A stretch of 64,000 nt of DNA from Fallopia convolvulus. Lineage: Eukaryota; Streptophyta; Magnoliopsida; Caryophyllales; Polygonaceae. The stretch lies in assembly GCA_964016875.1 (NCBI GenBank), contig OZ024729.1, positions 26,432,494 through 26,496,493 of the forward strand, written 5' to 3'. Made by a program: the position numbers and the translations under genes. Positions 43,392 to 53,702 of the stretch are shown here, one piece after another. The notes beneath the pieces were generated by a model. That model was not told where the DNA came from, did not search any database, and saw only the letters and a list, made by a program, of their open reading frames with translations. Positions within the stretch are counted from its first letter, which is position 1. Each line of letters opens with the position of its first letter.

Positions 43392-43746
43392 ACACGTTGT
43401 GTAGGAATTTATGATTCATATGATGTTTTTAGTCATTTCAGAGGCTCAGTTTGTGACATGTAGGTTTGTTATTTGTAGGAGGTTTTAACAGGACTGCTAT
43501 TGGGTTGTGTTGTTTGGTGAAAATGAAAGACAATGTGTTACTTTTTTGAATGGTTATCGAGTTTACCTCTTTCTATTCTCTCAATGCGTCAGTCTTATTA
43601 TCCACATTCATATATCTGCGAGAACCAGTGGGTGCCAGTGTGCCACCACTCAATTAGACTTCAAAATGTGTAAAACGCAACAATTGGGGGGTGGGGATAT
43701 TTCATAAGATAAACAAGGAAACGCAAACTCCGGACAAATAGAGTTA
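43392..43746 (+). other. Probable 3' UTR of the kinesin gene and spacer
   Basis: AT-rich sequence after the stop; no clear poly-A signal choice can be made. No other gene. Confidence 0.4.
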
Positions 43747-43897
43747 GGCTTTGTTTGGCACCAGTGGAATGGGAGCGGGATTCAGCTAGATGGAGCGAAA
43801 TTTTGCCATTTTCAAGAAGCTCTTACACCCAAGCTTCTTGCTTTTCCGCTAGCTGAATTGGTAGAAAAGCTTCAGCTAGAAAATGCCGAACAAGGCC
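43747..43897. mobile_element. Tourist/Harbinger-like MITE, 151 bp
   Basis: Terminal inverted repeats GGCTTTGTTTGGCA and (reversed) GGCCTTGTTCGGCA, flanked by TTA on the left and TAA on the right (three-base TWA sites as in PIF/Harbinger MITEs, not identical). Internal complementary arms (TTCAGCTAGATGG / TTCTAGCTGAAGC) allow a long hairpin. Confidence 0.6.
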
Positions 43898-44139
43898 TAA
43901 ATCAATAGCTAAAATGAATATACCTGAAAGGAGGTTGCTAAGGTAGAAGTAACGAATCAAGTACATCAAAAAAAATTCCTATGAAAATTCTTTCTGGCCA
44001 GATAACTTCTTAGGTTAAAACCGTGACTGAAAAATACATGAAAATTGAAGGTCTCCTACTCTCCTCATCTATTCTAAAAAAAAAATACACAACAATGGTC
44101 AAAGTTGATAAGCCTCCGTGGTTTTTTTTTTCCTTAAAG

Positions 44140-45904
44140 GTCTTATTTGACAAAGCTTACGATTGTGTGTCTTTTTCACAAAGCTTATGATTGTGTGTCT
44201 TAGTCTTTCTTGGAAAGGATACTTGTTTATTTTAACCTCCCACAGCCTATGGTGAGATGGATTACGGATGTGTGACTTCCACCTCCTTTTCGGTTCTAAT
44301 CAATGGAGAGATAAAAGGGTTCTTGAAGGGAGGGTGAGGGTTTCGCCAAGGAGATCCTGTATCTCCTTACCTTTTTGTGTTGGTATTGGAGATGCTAAGT
44401 AGGAGGCTTGAGGAAGCAAGTCAAGACATAAACTTCAACTTTCATCCGGGGTGTGAAGAAATGAGGTTGAGTCATGTGGCATTTGCGGATGATTTGCTCG
44501 TGTTTTGTAGGGTGGATGTGCATTCGGTGGGGGTCTTAAAACGCACTTTGGAGGACTTTGAGGTTGAATCCGACCTTAAGGTGAGTCCAAGCAAAAGTCT
44601 ATTTTTTGTGGGGGTTTGTTAGAGGAGGAGGAGGAGGAGGAGGAGAAGAGGGTAGTGGAGGGTCTTGGCTTTAAAAAGGGGGTTTGGCATGTGAAGTACC
44701 TAGAGATCCCTCTTAACTATAAGAAGTCTCCTAATAGGGACTTTGGACCATTTTTAAAAACAATTTCCTCACACATTTCTGGGCGGTCGGCTAGGAAACT
44801 TTCTTATGCGGGTAGAATACAACTAGTGAAGCAGTGACTTTTGGGGTGTTGACGTTTTGGATCAAATCTATTTCGATACCCCAAAGTGTCATCACAAAGG
44901 TGGAGGGCTTATGTAGAAGTTTTGTGTGGGCGGGGAGGGAAGGGTCGAGGAGAAGCCTCATTGCTTGGGATGCCCTAGCCGCCCCACATGAAGAAGGAGG
45001 GCTCGGTTTTAAAGAGATTCTTGCTTGGAGTAAGGCAAATCTTGTGAAGCTTGGGTTGGATATTCATTTTGGAAAAACTTGTGTTTGGAGAAGGTGGTTC
45101 CAACATAACCTTAGTAATGAGAAGTCTTTCTTAAATGTTGTGGGGAAGAAGGGCTTCTTGGGTTTGAAGATGCATCCTTTGGGCTCGAGATGACCTTTTG
45201 CTTGGAACGGGCATAACCCGAAAAGTTAGAATGGACCTTGATGCCGATTTGAGTGAGTTCCAAAGGCCGAACGGGAGATATGTAACTACAAGGTACATCT
45301 CCTAGCTTTCTCTTGCTTGGTGTACTTCTTATGGAGAACTAGGAATGATGCCTTTCATGGTAGTGTGGTACCTAATGCCACAACTTGTTTCATGAGGATC
45401 CATGAAAAATGTAGGCTAAGGGTCTCTTGCAAAATAGACTTGAATGGGAGACATGGGAGAAAACGGAGAGGCTTCTTGAGGATGTGATTGGTTCCCTCAT
45501 GTTTTGTATTGTTGTTAAGCCTTTTTATTTTTCATGTATGGGTTGTTTTCTTGTGATGTAGATGCCCTTTTGAGGGTTTTCTTGTGTTGTGTTCGACCGA
45601 GTTGCACCTCGGCTCTAGGCGGTTTTTTTGTGAGTTGCTAGCGACCTTTTTTAGGGTCGTTTTTAGCTCGTTTTAACCAAGTTGCATCTTGTTTTAGGGA
45701 TGGTTGTTTTTGGTCCTCTTGATGAGGGTTTTGTGGTGGTACTAGTCATGTACTCCTCTAGTGAGCAACATGCTAGTTTTTGGGTTTCTTGAGTTGGTTG
45801 TAAAGGAGTGTGGGCAAACCATGAGCTTGTTCAAGGGGGTTGTTTTTAGTGAGACTTCCTTGTAAGCCTTGCTCTTGTATATCCTTTCTTCTTCTATACA
45901 TATT
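44140..45904 (+). mobile_element. LINE relic C: RT 3' half and 3' UTR
   Basis: Broken frames carry the RT landmarks GFRQGDPVSPYLF (about 44342), HVAFADDLLVFCR (44475-44512), the KYLEIPLNYKKSP block (44694), RKLSYAGRIQLV (44795) and the following thumb/connection domain to 45193. The RT start shows a local tandem duplication (ACAAAGCTTACGATTGTGTGTCTT at about 44151 and 44178). GGAGGAGGAGG expands at 44624-44644. The T/G-rich region 45490-45904 looks like a LINE 3' UTR. 5'-truncated and dead. Confidence 0.7.
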
Positions 45905-46330
45905 TACCACTTCGAGCTTATTTGGCAAGTCGAAGACGACAAAACTATTAGATTTTGGAAAGATAATTGGTTCGGAATGGGTGTCTTATAACCTAAAGCA
46001 AATAACATGAACAACATCATTTGGGATGACTGGGTTGCAAACTTCCTCCATGAGGACAACACTAGGACTTCCGACACATTACTCCAAGTCCTTAACCATG
46101 AGATTGCTTCCCATATCTCCCAAATCATCATGCCTATCAATAAAATACCGGATAGGCTGTATTGAAAATCAAGTAAAATGGGCGGTATTCTACGCACTCC
46201 ACAATGCAATGGATCCATAACAATAAAGGCGAACCCTGGATTAATCTGGAATATAATGGATAAGAAAACTTGACATCCAACCAAAGATGATGAACTTCCT
46301 AGTGAAAGAGCTGGTGCAACACTTTTTAGA
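45905..46330 (+). mobile_element. LINE relic D: fragment before and within zf-RVT
   Basis: The reading FELIWQVEDDKTIRFWKDNW matches GLIWQIGDGKTVRAWKDNW of the LINE at about 57220. It continues with IIMPINKIPDRLY, then stops and frameshifts. It abuts relic C, so two LINE pieces lie head to tail. Confidence 0.55.
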
Positions 46331-49302
46331 TGCTTTGCTCTAGGAAAATTCTTCCTTTCTTTAACCTTGTATTGCCTTGATCTTCAATTCTTGAAACTAC
46401 TCCTTCAAACGCGTACCACCTCTTGAATACTTCACTTAGAGGTTGAATCCTTCCTCGATATGTCATTCATTTTCAATTCTTGGGTGACACTCCTCTACTA
46501 CTTGATATTTTCACGAAAGGCAGGAAACACCAAGCAAAATGCAGACGGAAAAAGAAAGGTGGACGGGTTAGTCTAAGGAGACTATGCAAGTGGGGACCGG
46601 ACGGTCCCCATGGTCCTATTTAAACACGTTGGCATCGAAATCCGAATCATATTCGGTCAATAATTCAATGTTTAATACTTCCATAAAAAGGATATGATAA
46701 ACTAAAGTATGTAAGGTATCACAAGAATGAATGACGAGAATTACCAACTTCCAAGGTGGGTGGAATGTCACGAGAGGGTGATTCCATCATACAGAAAGAA
46801 ATACGAAATTTCTTTAGAGGTATTATGAGATGGCGAGGGTGGGATGTCACTTGAAGAGGAAAAAATATATGGTTCTGGGAGGAAAAAGGACATCATAAGA
46901 ATGTGTTCCCTTTGGAAGTATGAATATTGTTGGGAACTTTATTATATCACATCAAGTTTAAAAAGCCTCTGTAGAATAATCGGATTCCATCCAACCTCAT
47001 CAGATTCGAATTCCGAATAAGCATTCAGGTTGGAATGACAATCTTCCAAACATCGGGAGCAAGTTCTACTAATTCATTATTTAATGTGCATTAGGCACTT
47101 ATCTTTCTTAGGTTATAAAAATTGCACTTCAGGTGAAGATTTTTAGGTGTGGTGGATACAAAGGCCGGTCCACTTAAAGGAACAAAGTTCCAACACTTAG
47201 TTAGAGTGCAGTAAACCCCCTCAAGTGAGGAGGGCTTACGGGATCATGATCTAAATATCGAGCGAAGAGAGGGCGGTGAACCATACCACTCGATAAGTTA
47301 TAAAGAGATGTCGGGGAAGAATCTGCATACCTAGTTGTATACTAAATTACTAACCCACAAAAAATCTCGAAACGAGATTGAAACAAACGAGGCAACAAAC
47401 AATCGAACCTACATTCAGTACTAGCACAATATGAGATAATAATAACAATATGTTATTATATCTAAGCAATAAACAAACCTACGTTCGTTTATTTAGTAAA
47501 CATGTTATTCCGAACACACAGATGAATATTAAAGGGGAGTAAAGATTCACGTTTAATGGAGTACAAAGGAGAACCATCCACTTTCTTTCATATTTGCAAT
47601 TTGTCCTTAAATGGCGTAAGGTAGGAAGTAGGAGCGAGAACGGCTCGAGAACTCGTCCATGTTCGAGTCGGATGGTACCGACAAAAGATAATGAAATAAA
47701 TTATATTAAATTTATTCTTCATGATTATTAACAATTTAAAAAATCCTTTTATAATAATAATAATTGTTATTCCTTTTTAACAATCTCTAAGAATAAGAAC
47801 ATTTTATTATTCTTTTATACAACTTTACGTGGTCACTATAAATTATTATTTCTTTAATAATTTATATCTCAAAATGCTCATAATAATTCATCATTTTTTT
47901 TACTATCCTTTAAAAATTGGGATCTTGTAAATTTATAAAAGTTACAAATTACTAATGAGCATGCTAACGATATCGTCGTATAATTTCTATAGAACTCGAT
48001 TATATATGTTTATACAATTTTTAATATAAAGTCATTATTTTTAAAATAATAAAAAATTATAAAAATAATACGTGAAGTCGGGATTTATACCAACACGAGA
48101 CGACAACGGAGTATGACACAAATTTCGAGGTGAACAGTGTTGGTTCGCCTCCTCCTTCTATTTTTTTGGTAGAAGGAGAGGCAACACTCTCCGACCTCCT
48201 CCTATTTTGTTTAGCCTTAATCTGATGAGAACTTTAAAAGTAAATGTGTTATTTCTATTTCTATTATTCTAGCCCAAAAAATCCCAATCCCACTTGTAAG
48301 AAACATATTATTCTTCTCCTTCTTCTTGACTAACGTACAAACAACAAGAGCAGGATAAGGCAGGGTAGGCAATGGGCAGCGCGTGACACTTCCAATGGAG
48401 CGAGGTGGTAGCGCCCAAGGTCGCTAGTGGCGTCAGGGACGATTCGAGCAACAATGGGCAGGGCAGCAAATGTCGCGACTTTCGACAATGCAAGTAGGCA
48501 GGCGGCTCCAACGATCAAGGAAAGCGGTGCAATGGGTGGCGCGCGAAGAGGGAGACGGTGGACGCTGGAGACACGGTGGTTAAAGCGGTTGTTTTTCGGC
48601 ATCACAAACAAGAAAAGAAAATTAAAATTTTTGCTAAACATATCTATGGGAAGTGAAAATGAGAGAGGTCTTTTAAAATCTGGAATGGTGATTTAAAGGC
48701 TCTTTGGGTTGGATTTATGAGTGAGATTGAAGAGGTTTGTGTGCCTTCCATCCCTCAAGAGCCATACCTCCATTTATAAAGGGATTTTGAGCCCCAAAAG
48801 TCAAGACCTAAAGTCTAGGTATGGAGGAGGGAGTGAATTGATGGATGGATATGGGATTGAACTTCCAAATGGCGGGGTGTCAGGCGGCGGACGCGGCTAG
48901 GGGCACCAACTACTAAGATAATCTGCCACTGTAGCTTTTAGGGAACTCTAAGCTCAAGAAGAGTTTAAATTTAAATATGCACGTTAATATAACAGAAAGA
49001 AAAGATGGAGGAATTGACAATGTACCTTATTCAAGCTTGTGTGAGAGGTAAGGGTTTGAATGCTAGCCGCCTAGCCCTCCCCCCCCCCCCCCCCCCTTTT
49101 ATGAAGAAAGGCTCAAATTTAGTTGGATTGAAAATGTGGGAGTGATTTGAGTAGATAAATTTTAAAATGGAACGCTTTGTTTATTTTTGCTAAAATCTGT
49201 CTTTATTAAATTTTAAAACTTGTAAAATTATTTATAAAATAATTTTATTTTTAAATTTTATTTATTTATCTTTTAAATACAAATTAAATTCCGAGTGTAA
49301 CA
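46331..49302 (-). repeat. Decayed gypsy LTR-like sequence in reverse orientation
   Basis: Positions 46929-47100 (GTTGGGAACT...AAAAGCCTC...CGGGAGCAAG...CATTCAGGT-type blocks, TTAATGTGCATTAGGCAC) correspond, reversed, to 22870-23030 of the 3-kb solo LTR. A possible LTR edge is TGTAACA at 49296-49302 (reversed TGTTACACTCGGAATTTAA). The GC-rich block 48340-48600 matches the position of the LTR's GC-rich leader. The far edge and TSD were not found. The region also holds an 8-bp palindrome GGGGACCG/CGGTCCCC (46592-46609), a hairpin at 48152-48178 and a run of 18 C at 49079-49096. No gene seen. Confidence 0.4.
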
Positions 49303-49344
49303 AAAAAAGGCCATCCTTATCTATATAAAAAAAATATTCTTCTA

Positions 49345-49855
49345 TTAAAATAGAGGGATATTACAAAGTGCATGGTGGTCCATTTGGTACTTCAGAAACA
49401 AGAAAGTTTTGACACAAATAATGGGAAAAAACCCCTCACTCAGGATAATATATGTGAATTTATCTTCTCTCAGCGGGATGATTGGGAAATGTCGGTAACA
49501 CGACTGATCGGTGTCTGGGTTCCAAAGGCCCAAGGGTAGAAAAAGCGAACTTTGGCAAAGTGGGAAAAACCAAATCCTAACCACTTTAAGCTTAATTTCA
49601 ATGGTGCAATTAACTATGATGGGTTCTCTTCCATTAGGTTCATTCTCCGCGACCATGTTGGCTCACCTATTCACTTTGACGGGGGACAAATAGGCGACCA
49701 GTCCGTTCTGACCATCGAGGCCATCGCTCTACGACACGAAAGTCTTGAAGCCACTCGACATGGTTATCCCCACATTCAGATCAAGGGCGATAGTTTGCAG
49801 TTGATTGGTGACCTCTTGAGAAGTCCTTGTGTTGCCATGCGTAATCCCTTTTAAG
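49345..49855 (+). mobile_element. LINE RNase H fragment
   Basis: The frame 49552-49854 reads KLNFNGAINYDGFSSIRFILRDHVGSPIHFDGG, very like FIKLNFDGVMNDDG...YGFILRDSCGSPIHFDGG at 58080-58200, including IEAIALRHESLEA. It contains the D..E..D-type RNase H start but breaks off after GDSLQLI. The first catalytic Asp (NFDG) is Asn here. Confidence 0.7.
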
Positions 49856-51590
49856 GCTTTAGGCCTAACAATTAATATGTCTAAATTAGTGGAACAAATC
49901 GAAATGTGAACGGACCGCTTGTAGGGGGAGTGGTTCCCAAGCCCCATTCACATTCCCCCCTTGCCCAAATTCATTCAACTCCATCTTTGTGCCCCCTCAA
50001 ACCTAAACCCATGATTATTATTATCAGGATGTTGAAACATCCCCAAACCCACTCCTTCCTTATTCCCAAATCACACCCATCGCTTCCTTATACCCATCTG
50101 ACTCCAACTATGCAACTATCGAGCCTTTACAAAACCCGAAAACTAACTTTTAGAATGTTGGGACATCCTAAAGCCCATTTACTTCTTTAATGATATCATT
50201 CACTGATGTCATCTAGTTTTGCATAAGCATTTAGGATTAGATTTCTTCCTTTTCTAGCTTAGGTTTTGCATTTGTGTTGATTTCTAGTATTATTCATTGT
50301 ATAGATATCTACACAAGATTTGTTTTCATTTTCAGGTATTTGGAGGTATTTTCGGGTCTTAAAGATGGTTAAGGAGCTTAATGGTATTAGAAGAGTCAAA
50401 TAGAGGTGAAACAAGCCTTTGAGGATGCTTACGTGACAAGAATATGAGGTTAAATAGGTGCTAGAGATGAGGGTCGTGACTTGAAAAGAGGAGAAAATTG
50501 ACCAAGTGATGGTCTCGGTCGAGATCATTTGCCGTCTTGGTCGAGACGGTGGTAGGCAGCCGCGGGGATTTCTTTCTTGCGCATAGTGCTATGTATTTTT
50601 TGATATTTTAGCCTTTTAATATAAATACTTTTTTAGAAAACTCTTTTAGTGGGGGCTTTTTTAGGCATTATTATTATTCTAGTTTCTAGTAGAGAGAAAA
50701 GAGGAGACAATTTCTAGTATTTCTTATTATTTTGCTTTCAAGTTGGAGAATTTGCACTCTTAGATATACTTTGTTTCTTTCAATTGAATACCTAGTAAGT
50801 TTCTCATTCAATATTGCTTTTGTTTCTTCTTCCATGTCTAATTTCATTGCTTTGATCATGAATTCAATTATACTAGGCTTAGTTCTATAGTTCTAGGGTT
50901 TGGTTGATCCCAATGATGTGAAACGGATTAGATTCAATATATTTTGCTTGAATTGAGTTGGAAACTAATATGATTTGATTCTAGGGGCTTAATCTAATAG
51001 GCTTAAACTTGTTAGAGTCTTGTTTAGGTTGCGCATCGAGATGTGGTAGTCTAAGTGAGTAAACCAAAATAGAGAGAACACATCGAGAGGTGGTTCTATC
51101 TATTTGGAAAAACTAGAATTGAACTTGAGATTTGTTTCTTACGTGGTTAGTTGTCATAGAACTTCTAGATGTTTGAGTCAAGTTTGATGCATCACGAGAG
51201 TGGGGCAAGTTTGGTTTACCATCTAGATTTCTAAGTGCTTAAAGGGTTTCTATCGGTTTTGTTTCATCACGAGAGTGGGTTCTTAATTTAATAGAAGTAA
51301 GTTGAGTTATACTTTGAGAAAAGTTAATTTATGACTTTAGACAAGAACCTTCATAACAAAATATCCAACTCAGTTTAGGTAGAAGTGATTCAAACTCCGT
51401 GGATCAAAGTTGTGGGGATTCCTTGCCTTAGAACTTTGCTTTCTCATATACTTTTCATTCTCATTATTTATTTGTTTTGCTTGCTTTTATAGTTAGAATT
51501 ACACAACAATCAATATAATTTGACTTAGAAATTAGTTTTAGAATTAGCTAAAGCAGACATAATCCCCGTAATTTGATCCTGATCTACTAC
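49856..51590. repeat. LTR-like noncoding repeat (Athila/Tat style)
   Basis: About 50195-51590 is long, stop-rich and T-rich, with phrases common in Athila/Tat LTRs (leaf-like T-rich leader, GAGTGGGGCAAGTTTGGTTTACC, AACTCCGTGGATCAAAGTTG.. GGGGATTCC near the end). No second LTR, gag or pol follows. Terminal bases and TSD were not settled. Flanking sequence at 50085-50147 and 51645-51702 is alike (see findings). Confidence 0.35.
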
Positions 51591-53128
51591 TACAATAGAT
51601 CTCGTATTCTTGCGAGTGTGTGGGAAACCATAACATCATTCACCCCTTCCTCATTCACATCCAACACTAATTATGCAATCGTCGAGCTTTCCCAAAACCC
51701 GACCTATGCGACCGATGAATCTTCTCACGTCCCATCTACCCTCACCATGCAGCCGCCAAGCCTACTGAAGTCGTATTTGGTGGTGGGCCTATCGAAAGCA
51801 CTTTATGGGTTAACTTCAACAACCATATTACAAGGTCAAGGTGGGATGACTTGCAAGAGGTAAGAACATTGTATAATCGTTTAGTTTAATTTCATAAGAT
51901 TCTAAAGTTAAGTCTTGGTTGCAATGCTTCCAAGATAATATAGTTTTGAGATGCCAAGTGTGAGGTGTAGTAATTGACTACTAGTTTGAGGGAGATAGGT
52001 TGGATGCAGAGTAACAATAGGTAGGCATTGCTCAACAAAGCAGATTGATGATGCTATAATGCTATAATGTTAGAGATTAGTTTTAGGGAACCTACGAAGC
52101 ATTGGTTTTCGCATTCATCGAAATATTGCATAAAAAAATATATAGTTTCTATTTTCCTTGGAGGATATGATGATCGATCACCTTCCATGACGTTCACTTC
52201 ATATTGAGCCTAGTGTTAAACAGGATACAGAACCAGATGCAACTCTCACATTTGGTTGACCTTGCATTGCAAGCACATATCAGTGGCACGCACAACCTGT
52301 CGGAGGATCAAGTAAACTGAATGATTAGCAAGGGTGGCGTCAATATTACTTTTTTAGCACGCTCCTTGACACCGTGTGAGGGAATAGAAGAAACCCAGTG
52401 AGCATCATGTTAGGATTTGAGAGTACTTTATTTCCAGATAAGTTCGGCGATGTGGTGATGTAAAAACTCGTGCACCTGATTTTGGACCATAGACTTACAC
52501 CTTCCATTGCACGGGGGCTGTTGTATTGGACTACTTATACATGTAGCTCAAAATGGTGTCTCGCTCTAAAGCTAAACAAATCAGTGGTTGCTTGTTCATA
52601 CTACATATGAGTATTCATAACTTACAACTTTCAAAAATTTCTCTCAATATTTATTTGTGGTTAAAATGTATAATATATTTTTTTTTATAGAATTGGATCT
52701 GGAGGTACTTCCCAAGGTTGCGGGGGTCACTTGAACAATGATATAAGCTTGATGCCAGAAGAGTATGTTCGTGTTATGGGTCGAAATAGAAGCCTTGAAT
52801 AAGGCCATAACATTGATTTGTACCTGCAATGGCATCTTCTCGAATGTTAGAAGTGTTGGATATGAATGGAAACATAAACAAGGCCACATGATCATTGAAA
52901 TCCACTTCAATGTGGGTACTCAAAGCTACGACCGTCATCGGTAACAACCTTGTCATTGTTTGGTCTTCCATAGGAACTAAAGTAAGAACTTGCCCTAACA
53001 TAGAATGAGTGCCCTTACTAGTGTTCTAGCTCTCTAGCTTTGAGGACATTGATGCATATACTCCAGCCTAGTGAAGTCCCTTGTTTAGATGTTCGAGTTC
53101 TTCCTTGAATTCCCCTTAAGGTCAACGT
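51591..53128. other. Intergenic, no gene recognised
   Basis: Minus-strand frames of 75-88 codons at 52644-53001 have no recognisable domain. No repeat edge found. Confidence 0.4.
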
Positions 53129-53300
53129 TGTTGAGGATCCTCTTCCCACATAGGAAGTTGAGAGTTAAATTAGACTAGTATATAAGTCTATGGGTTACTC
53201 CTCTTATTGCCAATTGGTTTCAGGATAGAACAACACTTGGCTTGTACTGGACTTGCGTACACACGACCCCCGTTTATAGCCCACAGACTTTGACAAATGT
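53129..53300 (+). repeat. Second copy of the TRIM-like LTR family
   Basis: Starts TGTTGAGGATCCTC and shares, in the same order as the minus strand of 34195-34018, ...CCCACAT.GGAA, TATATA..C, GGGTTACTCCTC.TATTGC.AATTGGTTT and the following A/G block. The right boundary is uncertain. Confidence 0.5.
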
Positions 53301-53684
53301 ATTTGCGGCTGATTTGGTGCCGCACATCCTCATCCAAACTATCTTCATAATTATTTTGTACATCTTCACCTATAATCGCGTCATCAGTTGAAAAGGGTAC
53401 GCACTCCACTCTTTATTTGTCCGCCTAAGACATTCACACCAATTGTTTATCATGAATCATTACAAGATGTATAAATAGGCTTAACTAAGAAAAGAATTGG
53501 TGATGACGCCATTTTTATTCAAATTTTCTTATAAAATCCTATAAATTCTCATCTTAAAATGCAACCAAACAATAGAAAAATAAGTCATATAATTTTCCTC
53601 CCTAAAATTCCTATCAAATCCCACCATCCAAACATATCCTAATGGCGATGTAGAGGTACGAATAAAACATTTCACTTCATTTTT
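53301..53684. other. Spacer, no gene seen
   Basis: AT-rich. A segment near 53500-53640 with many AAATCC/ATCCAAAC words resembles a MITE interior, but ends were not paired. Confidence 0.35.
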
Positions 53685-53702
53685 GAAACATGGAAATGGA
53701 AA

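Noticed and set aside
48308..48696. Frames on both strands of the GC-rich block
   Set aside because: Both strands are equally open and neither shows a domain; probably LTR leader sequence.
49079..49096. Run of 18 C residues
   Set aside because: May be a true mononucleotide tract or a gap/assembly artefact; no function can be argued.
52644..53001. Minus-strand frames of 75 and 88 codons
   Set aside because: No domain recognised, overlapping each other in different frames.
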